From contig NZ_JANHDJ010000008.1 of NCBI RefSeq assembly GCF_024494645.1, positions 1 through 64,000 on the forward strand: a stretch of 64,000 bases of DNA, written 5' to 3'. This stretch comes from Halohasta litorea (lineage in GTDB: Archaea > Halobacteriota > Halobacteria > Halobacteriales > Haloferacaceae). Shown here piece after piece: positions 17,332 through 26,814 of this stretch (positions within the stretch are counted from its first letter, which is position 1; each line of letters starts with the position of its first letter). Made by a program: the position numbers and the translations under genes. A model generated the notes under the pieces. The model searched no databases and was not told where the DNA came from. It was given only the letters and a program-made list of their open reading frames with translations.

Positions 17332-19704
17332 TTAGGAGTCGAAGTGGTTAGGCTCGATTTGCGACAACCGCATCGCATTCCCGGTCACGCCAAGGCTCAT
17401 CCCCATATCACCGACAACAACCGCAATCGCGACGCTCACCAGTCCTAGTGGCACGCCGAGTGCGAGCAGGAGTTTCACGCCGAGACTCGCCCAGATGTTC
17501 TGCCGGATCACGCCGTTGGCCGTGTGCGATAGCTCGTACAAATACGGCAGCTTCCCGACATCGTCGCCCATCAGCGCGATGTCTGCAGTCTCCAACGCGG
17601 TGTCCGTGCCGGCTGCGCCCATCGCGATACCGACCTTTGCGGTGGCAAGCGCGGGCGCATCGTTGATACCGTCGCCGACCATCGCCACGTCGCCATACTC
17701 CGCCTGCAACTCCTCAACTGCATCGACCTTCTCATCTGGAAGGAGTTCGGCACGGTACTCGTCGACGCCGACCTGCTCGGCGATGGCCCGCGCGGTGCCC
17801 TCATTGTCGCCGGTCAGCATCACCACGCGCTCGATGCCCAGCTCATGCAGGCGCTGGACAGCCCGCTTCGAGGCCGGGCGTACCTCGTCGGCGATAGCGA
17901 TGGCGCCCAACAATTTCGACTCCGTACCGACGATAACGACCGTTTTACCCTCCTGCTCCAGCGCGGAGAGTGCTTCCTCGGCGAACGCTCCATCGTCGGA
18001 CTCGGCCGCCTCGTTCGCCATGACGCCGCCGTCCGTCTCGTGGCGTGCCCGAGAGAGATCGAAGCCCAGCTCCTCGAAGAGCGCAAGCTTGCCCGCATAG
18101 TACGTCTCGCCGTCGATTTCTCCACGGATGCCTTTCCCGGTGAGGCTCTCGAAGCCAGTGGGGTCGGGCAGATCGCCTACGTCCGCCTCATCGGCGCGGG
18201 CGAGGATCGCCGTAGCGATGGGATGCTCACTGCGGCGCTCGAGCCCGGCAGCGCGACGGAGCAGATCTTTCTCAATGGTTCCGCCGACCGGAACGACGTC
18301 TGTGACGGCGAGTTCGCCCTTGGTGAGCGTCCCGGTCTTGTCAACGGCGACGGCGTCGACCTCGCCCATCGCCTCGAGGTAGTTGCCGCCCTTGATCAGG
18401 ACGCCGTTCTTGGCGGCGCTGGTGATTCCCGACACCACGGACACTGGAGTCGAGATGACGAATGCACACGGGCAGGCGATCACCAGCAGGGTGAGCCCGC
18501 GGATGAACCACGTCTGCCAGTCGCCCGCGAAGCTGAACCCGTACCCGGCCACCTGGACTGAGATGGGGTCGGCTATGACCAGCGGCGGGATGGCGACAGT
18601 CAGGATCGCCAGCACGACCACAAGCGGCGTGTAGTAGCCCGAGAACCGGTCGACGAACTGCTCGGTGTCGGTCTTCTTCGCCTGTGCGCCCTGCACCATC
18701 TCGATGATGCGCGAGAGCGTCGAGTCACCTGCCGTCGACGTGACTTCGACCTCGATGTAGCCCTCCTCGTTGATTGCACCGGCGTACACCTCGTCGCCGG
18801 CAGTCTTGTCGACGGGAACGCTCTCGCCAGTGATCGGCGACTGGTCGACCGCGCTCTCGCCCTCCACGACCGTCCCGTCGAGTGGGATCTTGTCGCCCGG
18901 TCGGACGACCACGGTCTCACCGACTTCCACCTCGTCAGCGGGCACCGTCACTTCCTCGCCATCTCGCATGACGGTGGCTTCGTCGGGCGACAGCTCCATC
19001 AGCTCGCGTAGGGAGTCTCGTGCCCTGTCCATCGCGTAGTCCTCAAGCAGTTCGGCGATGCTAAACAGCACCGCGAGGGTAGCTGCCTCGACGAAGTAGC
19101 CGATACCGGTCGCGGCGATGATCGCCGTCCCCATCAGCAGGTCGATGTCGAGACTCCGATTCTTCGCGGAGTAGTACCCGCTGCGGACGACGGGGACGCC
19201 ACTGACTGCAACGGCGCCGAGGAACAGCACGTCCGCGACGTGCAGCGGATAGTCGAGGACGCTCGCCACCGCGACGTTCTGGCTCATAAAGAGGAACTCG
19301 AAGAGGAGGCCGAGCGTGACGAACGCCGCGCCGAGCCACGTCTTCTTCGCGCGAGGACTCATCCAGACCTCCGACGGTGGCGCGATGTCGACGCCGTCTG
19401 TCGCCTGGTTGCCCTCATCATCGCCCCCGGCGTCCGAGCCCCCGATGACCTCGTAGCCAGCGCCTTCAATCGCCTTGACTACGTCGGCTTCGCTGGTGCG
19501 GTCAGGGTCGTACGTGACGTTGGCAGTGCCGGTGGTCGGCTGAAGTGTGGCGTCGATAATGCCGTCGACACGCTGGAGGCTCTTGTCCACCTTTTGGGCG
19601 CAAGAGGGACAGTCCATCTCGGGGACGGCGAGTCGAGCGGTCAGCTCACGTCGCTGTCCGCCGTCGCCGCTTGCTGCCCCCGCTACATTCGGGTTCTCTG
19701 TCAT
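17332..19704 (-). CDS. heavy-metal P1B-type ATPase (Zn/Cd/Pb-exporting type)
   Basis: A 790-aa P-type ATPase from ATG 19704. The N-terminal HMA domain has metal-binding MDCPSC (about residues 31-36). The membrane CPC motif sits in ACPCAFVISTPVSVVSGITS, the wording typical of ZntA/CadA (group 2) rather than copper pumps. The phosphorylation site is DKTGTLTKG, followed by the SEHPIA nucleotide-domain motif and the hinge MVGDGINDAPALA. It probably exports divalent soft metals. The Bat-like HTH gene lies just upstream in the same direction and could regulate it. Confidence 0.95.
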   Translation of the reverse strand: MTENPNVAGAASGDGGQRRELTARLAVPEMDCPSCAQKVDKSLQRVDGIIDATLQPTTGTANVTYDPDRTSEADVVKAIEGAGYEVIGGSDAGGDDEGNQATDGVDIAPPSEVWMSPRAKKTWLGAAFVTLGLLFEFLFMSQNVAVASVLDYPLHVADVLFLGAVAVSGVPVVRSGYYSAKNRSLDIDLLMGTAIIAATGIGYFVEAATLAVLFSIAELLEDYAMDRARDSLRELMELSPDEATVMRDGEEVTVPADEVEVGETVVVRPGDKIPLDGTVVEGESAVDQSPITGESVPVDKTAGDEVYAGAINEEGYIEVEVTSTAGDSTLSRIIEMVQGAQAKKTDTEQFVDRFSGYYTPLVVVLAILTVAIPPLVIADPISVQVAGYGFSFAGDWQTWFIRGLTLLVIACPCAFVISTPVSVVSGITSAAKNGVLIKGGNYLEAMGEVDAVAVDKTGTLTKGELAVTDVVPVGGTIEKDLLRRAAGLERRSEHPIATAILARADEADVGDLPDPTGFESLTGKGIRGEIDGETYYAGKLALFEELGFDLSRARHETDGGVMANEAAESDDGAFAEEALSALEQEGKTVVIVGTESKLLGAIAIADEVRPASKRAVQRLHELGIERVVMLTGDNEGTARAIAEQVGVDEYRAELLPDEKVDAVEELQAEYGDVAMVGDGINDAPALATAKVGIAMGAAGTDTALETADIALMGDDVGKLPYLYELSHTANGVIRQNIWASLGVKLLLALGVPLGLVSVAIAVVVGDMGMSLGVTGNAMRLSQIEPNHFDS

Positions 19705-19764
19705 CACGTCACGGTAGGAGCGGGAGTTCGATATATCTTTGTTGGAATATTCCGACTACGGGCG

Positions 19765-20514
19765 TCAGTGCGATGCCAGCCGTTCTTCCGCTACCCAATC
19801 GCCGGCGACATGTTCCTTCGCCAAATATTCTTCCGCCCGACGGAGCCGGTAAGTGAGTGTTGACCGTGGCACGTTGAGATGCTCGGCCAGCTCGCCAGCG
19901 TCGACCTCGCGGGGCGACTCGTAATAGCCGTGTTCGATCGCGGCCTGAAGAGCGGCCTTCTGGGCTGGCGGTAGGCCGCTCGGTGTCCCGTCGCTTCCCC
20001 CAACTGATGTTGCTGTGTCTGCGGTTCGGAGCATCTCCATTTGTGCACACTCCCCGACGGCGACTTCGAGAGTGTCGAAGAACGCCGCCAGGTCACCATC
20101 GCCGGAGTGGATGAGTCGCCACGTGTAGTGGCGGCCCTCGTGGCGGGTCTCGAATAGGACGCCGTCGCCGAGGTAGTCTCGAGCGATATGGGGGACTGAG
20201 GCGCAGGTGGGAGTACGCTCCCAGTCGGAGTACAGGACGAGCGTGTCGTCCGTCCGATCCAGCACACGAGTCGTCTGCGTGGCGCCGCAACCCTCGGTGG
20301 CGAGACAGTCAGCGTAGTAGTCGCCGTTGAGAAAGGCGTCCTCAATGGCGTCGAGCGCCTCAGGAGTTCCGGTAGCATGGTCGACCCGCCAGAGATGCTC
20401 GGCAGTGGCGTGCAGCGAGAGCGAGCGGACGCGGGCGTCGGGGTGGTCGGAGAGGGCGTCTGCTACCCTGTTACAGCCCGGGACGTATTCGAGGGCGAAG
20501 GCGAATTCACGCAT
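19765..20514 (-). CDS. Bat-type helix-turn-helix regulator (HTH_10)
   Basis: A 249-aa protein. The N-terminal sensing region (about 1-175) contains DGDYYADCLATEGCG-like cysteines that could bind metal. The C-terminal HTH_10 domain (PAQKAALQAAIEHGYYESPR; AGELAEHLNVPRSTLTYRLR) is the bacterio-opsin-activator type common in haloarchaea. It is upstream of, and in the same direction as, the metal ATPase gene (60-base gap), so a metal-responsive activator of that pump is a reasonable inference. Confidence 0.87.
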   Translation of the reverse strand: MREFAFALEYVPGCNRVADALSDHPDARVRSLSLHATAEHLWRVDHATGTPEALDAIEDAFLNGDYYADCLATEGCGATQTTRVLDRTDDTLVLYSDWERTPTCASVPHIARDYLGDGVLFETRHEGRHYTWRLIHSGDGDLAAFFDTLEVAVGECAQMEMLRTADTATSVGGSDGTPSGLPPAQKAALQAAIEHGYYESPREVDAGELAEHLNVPRSTLTYRLRRAEEYLAKEHVAGDWVAEERLASH

Positions 20515-20576
20515 ATATCCCTGTAAGGCCTACTACGACATAACCCATATCCCGGGGCCGGGTCTACTGATGGGAA

Positions 20577-20861
20577 TCAAATCACGTCGTCCGGATCGTG
20601 GACTTCCTGCATTCGCTGCGCTTCGGCCGCGTATTGCTCTTGGAGGTCGGGGTCATCGACCGTGCCGAGATTGTCGGGTTCAGCATCGACTGCTGCTGTC
20701 GTATCGCGGACATCGGTAAATGAGGTTAGCGCCCGCTCTTTCCGATAGTACTGTTCGCCATCGGGCGTTGCGTAGGTGAGGATGATCAAGTTTTGCTCGT
20801 CATCAGAGTACGTCCGTTCGACAAGCCATACACGAACGTCGCCCTTAAATTGATTTGTCAT
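20577..20861 (-). CDS. hypothetical 94-aa haloarchaeal protein
   Basis: The ATG at 20859-20861 (MTNQFKGDVRVWLVERTYSD) is preferred to an upstream in-frame start because the extra residues are not acidic. The N-terminal half looks like a small beta sheet (LIILTYATPDGEQYYRKER), the C-terminal part an acidic helix (DPDLQEQYAAEAQRMQEV). No family recognised. A faint echo of the ATPDG segment occurs at about 21040-21080 on the same strand. Confidence 0.7.
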   Translation of the reverse strand: MTNQFKGDVRVWLVERTYSDDEQNLIILTYATPDGEQYYRKERALTSFTDVRDTTAAVDAEPDNLGTVDDPDLQEQYAAEAQRMQEVHDPDDVI

Positions 20862-21084
20862 ACTAAGGCGTTCCCCGGTATACACTAAGGAGTTGGTGTG
20901 ATAGAACGGTTGGCATACCCAGCTGCGAATTGACAGATACCGGAGATACAAGACTCAGATAGTAAAGTGTCACTAGGTTTGTTATTCAGGCCGTGTAAAT
21001 CCCACACCCCTATCGAGGTCGTCGGAAATATAAGAGAAACTTTAACAAACTCATCCCCGTCTGGTGTCGCCAAAAGAGCCATAG

Positions 21085-21104
21085 TTGACTAAATGCTCAG
21101 TCAA
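21085..21104. promoter_or_regulatory. candidate TetR operator at the P450 start
   Basis: TTGACT (21085-21090) and AGTCAA (21099-21104) form a perfect 6-bp inverted repeat overlapping the first possible P450 start codon. The right half TCAGTCAA with its A/T-rich flank recurs at 23295-23303 upstream of the MMPL gene. A TetR gene lies between the two, so both may be its sites. Confidence 0.5.
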
Positions 21105-22322
21105 TATATGCAGCCCTCCAATTCAGTGGTCGGCGTGGGCCAGTCACCCGAAGCCATCCGAAACCGCGAAGGACAACTCTCGCCATTCGAGTGGTACGCT
21201 GAAATGCGTCGGGAAGCGCCGGTTCATTTCGACGAACAACGAGAGATGTGGGATGTATTCCGGTACGAAGACGTCAAGCACGTGCTCAAGGATCACGACG
21301 CGTTTACGGCTAACCGTGCATTCGGAGCCGACGAGTCGGCAGGTAGCGGCGACGATATGCCGATGCTGCAGACGATGATCACGACCGATCCACCCGAACA
21401 TGACCGCCTTCGAGGGTTCGTCAATGACCGATTCCAACCGGGGGCGGTACGGGAGTACCAACCGCAAGTGGAGGAGATGACGAAGAATTTATTGAACGAC
21501 CTCCCGGACGAGGGGACGTTTGACTTCGTCGACGAGTTTTCGATTCCGCTCCCTGTAATCGTTATCGCCGAACTGCTGGGAATCCCTGACGACCGGCGGG
21601 ATCAGTTCAGGGAGTGGTCGAATGCACTCGTTGCGCGCCCCGAAGACGACACGTCGGAAGAAATCCAACGGGTCCAACGGGAACAGGAACGGGCCCAGAA
21701 GGAGATGGGTAGGTATTTCGCGACGCTACTGGCGGAGCGTCAGGGAGGTAATGGCGACGACCTGATCACGCTGGCAGCAAATACGGAGGCATTGAACAGG
21801 GGAGAACGGATCGGATTCTGTATGTTGCTCCTCCTTGCGGGGAACATCACAACGACGAATCTCCTCACCAACGCGATCTGGGCCTTCGAAGCCCACGGCG
21901 TAACGGACGCGGTTCGGACGGGAGAGGTCGACCGTCAACTGGCCATCGAGGAGGTACTTCGATACCGGTCTCCAATTCAATCATTGAAGCGTATCGCCAC
22001 CAAGGATGTCGAGCTAAACAACCAACAGGTTCAGGCTGGAGACGTCGTGACACTTTGGTTGGGTGCTGCAAACCGTGATCCGGAAATCTTCGACGCACCC
22101 GAGACATTCCGTCCCGAGCGGCATCCAAACCGTCATATAGCGTTCGGAACGGGCGTTCACTTCTGTTTAGGTGCGCATCTCGCTCGGATGGAAGCAGACA
22201 TCGCCCTCAACTACCTGCTTGAGCATTTCGAACGGTTGGATGCGGATCTCTCGGAGCTCCAGCCGTTGAACTTCCTCCACGGTCTCGAGTCGCTTCCCTG
22301 TGAAGTACGTCGGACCGCGTAA
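21093..22322 (+). CDS. cytochrome P450 (bacterial CYP109/CYP107-like type)
   Basis: A soluble P450 of 409 aa (404 if ATG 21108 is used, which lies beyond the operator-like palindrome). Heme-binding loop FGTGVHFCLGAHLARME with the Cys ligand at about residue 358; ExxR motif in EEVLRYRSPIQ; oxygen-activating helix I with LLLLAGNITTTNLL, where Ile-Thr replaces the usual acidic-alcohol Glu/Asp-Thr pair; PERHPNRHIAFG before the Cys. It probably hydroxylates a small hydrophobic molecule. It sits next to a TetR regulator and an MMPL-type exporter. No ferredoxin partner is seen nearby. Confidence 0.95.
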   Translation: MLSQYMQPSNSVVGVGQSPEAIRNREGQLSPFEWYAEMRREAPVHFDEQREMWDVFRYEDVKHVLKDHDAFTANRAFGADESAGSGDDMPMLQTMITTDPPEHDRLRGFVNDRFQPGAVREYQPQVEEMTKNLLNDLPDEGTFDFVDEFSIPLPVIVIAELLGIPDDRRDQFREWSNALVARPEDDTSEEIQRVQREQERAQKEMGRYFATLLAERQGGNGDDLITLAANTEALNRGERIGFCMLLLLAGNITTTNLLTNAIWAFEAHGVTDAVRTGEVDRQLAIEEVLRYRSPIQSLKRIATKDVELNNQQVQAGDVVTLWLGAANRDPEIFDAPETFRPERHPNRHIAFGTGVHFCLGAHLARMEADIALNYLLEHFERLDADLSELQPLNFLHGLESLPCEVRRTA

Positions 22323-22550
22323 CTGGACGCATAGCAGTCCTACTTTTCTCGAATATCTTGTGCAGAATTAGCGGATCAATATAGTCGACAGGTCGCTCAA
22401 TCAGTTGCTTGTCCACCGTCGACGGGGACAATTACAGACCCAACAACGTTGCGACCGATTACCAATCAAGTTCTTCCCCCAAACCAAACGAATTGAAAAC
22501 AATATCCGAGAGAATATTATTTATACAATACATACTGGGAACAAAATACA

Positions 22551-23189
22551 TCAAGTGTTGTTTAGTTCGTCTTCATTATGTTCCTTGTCGGCTAAGAGTC
22601 TGTACTCAATGTAGTTGTCTAGTTCTGAAAGGATGGATCGACGGCTCCCTGTTGTCACGCGTTCAAATATATCGCCACTAACAAGTGTTACTAAAAAATC
22701 CGCAACCAGATCCGGGTCCGTCTCCCTAAAATCGCCGGATTCGATACCATCCTGTATTATTTGTTGTACTGATTCACGAAAAATATCATGTGATTGATTG
22801 AAGCACTTTTGGTATTCTTCGTCCTGTGCTGCCTGTGTCCGCAATTCAATCAGTACCTTCTCGTACTTCTGGTCTGGTTGCTCACTAGTTTCAGGAATGA
22901 CTTGATCAAAGAGACTCCGAAGTCGGGTTTCCGAGTCTCCCTCGTCGGAAACGGGCATTCCTATTTGTTCAAACCGTTCAAGGAGGTGATCGAGGAGATC
23001 TATTAAGAGATCGTCTTTTCCATCATAATGGTAGAAAATCAGTCCCTGTGACTTTGGAAAATACTGGCCGATTCGGTCGATCGTGAGGTCGGCATATCCG
23101 TGTTCGGCAAGCGCATCAAACGTAGCTTTCAGGATAGCTATCTGGGTATCTTCGGGCTCGTCGGAAAAGAGAGGGTCCCTTTGTTCCAT
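22551..23189 (-). CDS. TetR/AcrR-family transcription repressor
   Basis: A 212-aa protein. The N-terminal HTH (residues 13-60: ILKATFDALAEHGYADLTID, RIGQYFPKSQGLIFYHYDGK) is a standard TetR DNA-binding domain; the C-terminal helical domain binds a ligand. It is divergent from the MMPL exporter gene and downstream of and convergent with the P450 gene. Related palindromes stand in front of both genes, supporting a local drug- or lipid-responsive repressor role. Confidence 0.93.
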   Translation of the reverse strand: MEQRDPLFSDEPEDTQIAILKATFDALAEHGYADLTIDRIGQYFPKSQGLIFYHYDGKDDLLIDLLDHLLERFEQIGMPVSDEGDSETRLRSLFDQVIPETSEQPDQKYEKVLIELRTQAAQDEEYQKCFNQSHDIFRESVQQIIQDGIESGDFRETDPDLVADFLVTLVSGDIFERVTTGSRRSILSELDNYIEYRLLADKEHNEDELNNT

Positions 23190-23287
23190 ACTGTCTAACT
23201 CCTCCTGCTTCTAATTAGTAGTTCTTCTGTTTCGGCCAATCGGCCGCTGTGTCAAATCGACAAATTAATCCACCGCCCCCAATTTTA

Positions 23288-23303
23288 TTGAGTAATCAGT
23301 CAA
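23288..23303. promoter_or_regulatory. candidate TetR operator upstream of the MMPL gene
   Basis: TTGAGTAATCAGTCAA is nearly palindromic (TTGAGT against TTGACT). It shares its right half with the P450 site at 21085-21104. It lies in the TetR-MMPL intergenic region, where the repressor would control both genes. Confidence 0.5.
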
Positions 23304-23450
23304 AATGTTCTCGTCTATCAATACTGACGGATGGACGTTCAATTGGATCAACCGCTTACAGCCCCATAGACAGCAACGTAACCCCACGATACTGGAAATC
23401 CTTGTCAAGGGATCCGTTAGTGCAGGAGTCGTCGACCGGAGGCGGAGCTG

Positions 23451-25922
23451 ATGTCACTGGCTGAGAGGGTTGAAACGGCGGTAGAACGTCTCAACAATAC
23501 AATCGTAGACCGCCCACGTGCAGTTATCATCGTATTTTTGCTACTTACGGGAGTCTTCGTCGGCGGGCTAGGATCTATACAGGTCGACGCCGGCGGGCTT
23601 GACGCGTTCACAGAGGGGCTTCCGGAACAGGAGGCCCTCGATGACGTTAATGAGAATTTCGGGGATCCGTTTCAGCCAGACACAGAAACGACGCAACTCA
23701 TTCGGACGGATAGCAATGTCCTAACCAAAGAGGCACTGGTCCGTGAGGCTCTTGTTTTGGAACGCATTGCGGAACACGGTGACCTCCGGATGGAGGGGGC
23801 TAGTGGGCCGGCTCCGCTTATTGCCCAGCAGCTAAACCCATCAGCGACGGCACCGGAAGAGTACCGACGAACCCTCGAACGTGCGTCCCGGTCCGAAATC
23901 AGACAGACTGTTCGAGAGCTCGAAGGAAATTCCCAATTTACTGGATCTCTATCTGATTCTTTCAATCCGACCAGTGTCTCAGCATCTGCATCGATCACAA
24001 CGATATCACATGGCTTTCCTGCGAATGTTGACAATGATGATCTGACTGCTATCCAGACAGATATCCAAGAGATCGCTAACGATATGCCGGGCGACATTCG
24101 TGCCTTCGGGTCAGGAAACACCCGAGCTGAGATATCTCAATCCATGACAGATTCGCTCCTCATTGTGATGCCACTAGTGGTTCTATTGTTACTATTTTTC
24201 TTGGTGGTCGCATATCGTGACCCAATTGACGTGGTGTTGGGATTGGTCGCGCTTGTAATGACGATTGTCTGGACGTTTGGGTTCCTCGGATATGCACGGA
24301 TTCCGTTCAGCCAACAGATGATCTCTGTTCCGGTGTTACTGCTTGCTGTTGGCGTCGACTTCGGTATTCACATCGTCAATCGCTATCGAGAGGAAACCGA
24401 ACGTGGGTTCGAGCCGATCGAGGCGATGCGAGAAGCGAACACCCAACTCATGGTCGCGTTCATCATTGTCACAGTGACAGCGGTGTTCGGGTTCGGTGCA
24501 AACGTTATTTCCGACCTTCCACCGATCCGGAACCTGGGTATCGCCTCGGCAGTCGGTATTATCTTCACGTTTCTTATTTTCGGGCTCTTTTTACCAGCAG
24601 CCAAACTGGTGAGCGATGACATACGTACACGTCTCGGAATCCCGGAGTTCAATTCAACGCCGATCGCGTCGGAAGGGTCGTTCCTCAGTCGGCTGTTAGC
24701 CTTTCCTGCGCAAGTCAGTCAGTACGCCCCAACGGTGATCGTCTTTGGATTAGTCCTCTCAGGGGGTGTTGTCGGCGTGTATGGTGCTGGAGTCGACACG
24801 TCATTCGAAAACGAGGATTTCCTTCCGCCCGAGGAGATTCCAGCCTACCTCACGGAGTTGCCTGAGCCATTCAGTCCGAGCGAGTATACGATCACATCAA
24901 CTCTCAATGTGCTTGATAACAAATTCGGAAACAGTCAGGGTGATACTGTAAAATTATATGTCCAAGGAAACTTTAAAGAAGACCACGCACTCGAAGCCCT
25001 TGCAGTTCCGAACGAAGATCCGCCAGAGTCATTTGCAGTTGGACCGAGCGGGCAAGCAGAAGTACAAAGCATCGTGACCGTCATCGAATCTCATGCGAAT
25101 CAAGACGATGAATTCGCCGCCTTGGTTGCCCGGAATGACCTGAACGACAACGGAATTCCCGACCGGAATCTCGGACGGATTTACGACGAACTGTTTGCCT
25201 CCTCGGCGAGTGCACAGGCCGAACAGTACCTCACTGAGGATTATCAATCCGTTCAGCTCGAATATCAGGCTGACGCTGATGTCTCACAGACGGAAGCAGC
25301 CGCTGATGGAGCTGAGTTAGCAGAGCAGTTCCGGAGCGAAGCGATGGCGACAGGGAGTGTCGTCGTCACGACAACGGTGATGGACCGTATCTTCCAGTCG
25401 GCGGTTCAAGGGCTCGTCATTGCAGTCGTATTAACTGCTGTCTTCCTTGTGATTATATACGGCATCTTGGAACGGAAACCACTGCTTGGGATAGTTAATG
25501 TCTTCCCGATACTGATTGCAATCGCATTTTTGCTTGGGACGATGCGATATATGGCCATCACGCTGAATGCACTGACAGCAACGATTCTCTCTATCTCAGT
25601 AGGGGTTGGAATCGCGTATTCAGTGCATACGACCCATCGGTTCATTGATGAATACGATGCTACGACGGGTGCACATGAAGCAATGATGACAACACTGACA
25701 GGGACTGGTGGCGCATTATTCGGAAGTATGCTCACAACCGCTCTGGGAACTGGTGCACTCGCATTAGCGATTACCCCGATTCTCGGCAACTTCGGGGTTT
25801 TAATTGCCATGAGTGTCACCTATTCGTTCCTGATGGCGATAATCGCCCTCCCACCCGCAGTATTGCTCTGGGAACGAGTACACCAATGGGATCTATTGGC
25901 GCATCTTCGATCAGCACAGTAG
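23451..25922 (+). CDS. MMPL/RND-family exporter
   Basis: An 823-aa membrane protein with the two-fold RND architecture. Helix 1 at about residues 24-44; an extracellular domain (45-235); helices 2-6 (about 236-390: MPLVVLLLLFFLVVAYRDP; VPVLLLAVGVDFGIHIVNRY with the proton-relay Asp; ANVISDLPPIRNLG). A second half repeats this (about 430-820, with SVGVGIAYSVHTTHRFIDEY). MMPL proteins export lipids or hydrophobic drugs. A good GGAGG ribosome-binding site lies 8 bases before ATG 23451. The TetR gene is divergent. Confidence 0.93.
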   Translation: MSLAERVETAVERLNNTIVDRPRAVIIVFLLLTGVFVGGLGSIQVDAGGLDAFTEGLPEQEALDDVNENFGDPFQPDTETTQLIRTDSNVLTKEALVREALVLERIAEHGDLRMEGASGPAPLIAQQLNPSATAPEEYRRTLERASRSEIRQTVRELEGNSQFTGSLSDSFNPTSVSASASITTISHGFPANVDNDDLTAIQTDIQEIANDMPGDIRAFGSGNTRAEISQSMTDSLLIVMPLVVLLLLFFLVVAYRDPIDVVLGLVALVMTIVWTFGFLGYARIPFSQQMISVPVLLLAVGVDFGIHIVNRYREETERGFEPIEAMREANTQLMVAFIIVTVTAVFGFGANVISDLPPIRNLGIASAVGIIFTFLIFGLFLPAAKLVSDDIRTRLGIPEFNSTPIASEGSFLSRLLAFPAQVSQYAPTVIVFGLVLSGGVVGVYGAGVDTSFENEDFLPPEEIPAYLTELPEPFSPSEYTITSTLNVLDNKFGNSQGDTVKLYVQGNFKEDHALEALAVPNEDPPESFAVGPSGQAEVQSIVTVIESHANQDDEFAALVARNDLNDNGIPDRNLGRIYDELFASSASAQAEQYLTEDYQSVQLEYQADADVSQTEAAADGAELAEQFRSEAMATGSVVVTTTVMDRIFQSAVQGLVIAVVLTAVFLVIIYGILERKPLLGIVNVFPILIAIAFLLGTMRYMAITLNALTATILSISVGVGIAYSVHTTHRFIDEYDATTGAHEAMMTTLTGTGGALFGSMLTTALGTGALALAITPILGNFGVLIAMSVTYSFLMAIIALPPAVLLWERVHQWDLLAHLRSAQ

Positions 25923-26125
25923 TAGGTCGAATTACGTTTCAGATTCAATTATGGTCACATCGATCGTTCTCCTGTGAGCTACTGTGGTCGACGTTCCTAA
26001 TAATTGAGATTAACGGGCACTGCACTCTAGTTAGTGGCCTCTGGGATAGCGTTCGATTAGAGTTCGATCTCTATATACAACCCGGACAGCTCACACCATC
26101 AAATACACTCGATAAACTGGCGTAA

Positions 26126-26365
26126 CTACACTGGGCCAAGCGTAGACTCTTTCCAAAGACGCAAACAGTTTTCACACCACGAGCGGTGACCTGAAGGATA
26201 TAGCTTCATTGATTTTCTCTCTGATGCAGAATTTTCACCACACAATGGGCCATTATCAAATGGGATGTGCATTTTACCTCCACTCCGTCCAGTTACATAT
26301 ATTTCAGCTACATGATCTTCTACCTCTAACGCAATCTCCTGAAATTCCATACCTAGTGGATACAC
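26126..26365 (-). CDS. small Cys/His-rich protein
   Basis: A 79-aa protein: an N-terminal beta stretch (EIALEVEDHVAEIYVTGRSG), then PLCGENSASERKSMKLYPSG and HRSWCENCLRLW. The single Cys, His and CxxC could form a zinc site. Similar small proteins with a GPLCG...CxxC pattern occur in haloarchaeal accessory DNA, as I recall. Function unknown. Confidence 0.6.
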   Translation of the reverse strand: MYPLGMEFQEIALEVEDHVAEIYVTGRSGGKMHIPFDNGPLCGENSASERKSMKLYPSGHRSWCENCLRLWKESTLGPV

Positions 26366-26498
26366 TGGATGAATATAGAGTTATTGACTGAGTACTCAAT
26401 TAACACTGGCCTCAGTAGATCATATCTCAGTAATTACTTGTGAAAATAGGTCGAGAACATTCTGTGTCATTCGCAACTTGACCCCAAAGTGATGTTGC

Positions 26499-26735
26499 GA
26501 ATGACTGCTCTCACGTTCACGAGGTAGACGGTTTCTCAGCAGTGTTGACGCCCGATTAAGGGTAAATACGGGCGGAAATCAGCTTCTTCGAACAGTGTTG
26601 TTAGATACAACTAAACTAACAGTGAAAGATATATGGCTGCGAAAAGATATCTCTCTCGACGGGCTGACCCGAAACGGATGTTACCTATCGGTCTCTATTC
26701 GGCTTCAAAATCACTTTAAAAGCCTTCTTGAATCG
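26499..26735 (-). mobile_element. IS remnant (copy B), end plus last codons of transposase
   Basis: This stretch matches 10391-10620 (TCACGTTCACGAGGTAGACG; CTGCGAAAAGAT; CCCGAAACGGATGTTACCT). Reading the minus strand gives a C-terminal tail (KERFKKAFKVILKPNR then stop) comparable to the tail at 10572-10640 (LKRFLKMFDRVLTPDR). Only one IS end and about 20 codons remain. Confidence 0.65.
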
Positions 26736-26814
26736 CTCCTTTGTCGTGAAGCAACTACTCGTCCCACTCTGGATATCCATCACAGCGACCGGCTGTTCGA
26801 AGAGTGGATCACGG

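Noticed and set aside
20885-21082. 65-codon minus-strand frame with ATPDGDEFVKV
   Set aside because: It faintly resembles the ATPDG segment of the gene at 20577-20861, but the rest is Ser/Gly/Cys-rich and unlike a haloarchaeal protein; perhaps a degraded duplicate.
23305-23451. 48-codon frame ending TGATG at the MMPL start
   Set aside because: The composition is not acidic and it begins inside the candidate operator. Coupling by chance is likely; the GGAGG site serves the MMPL start.
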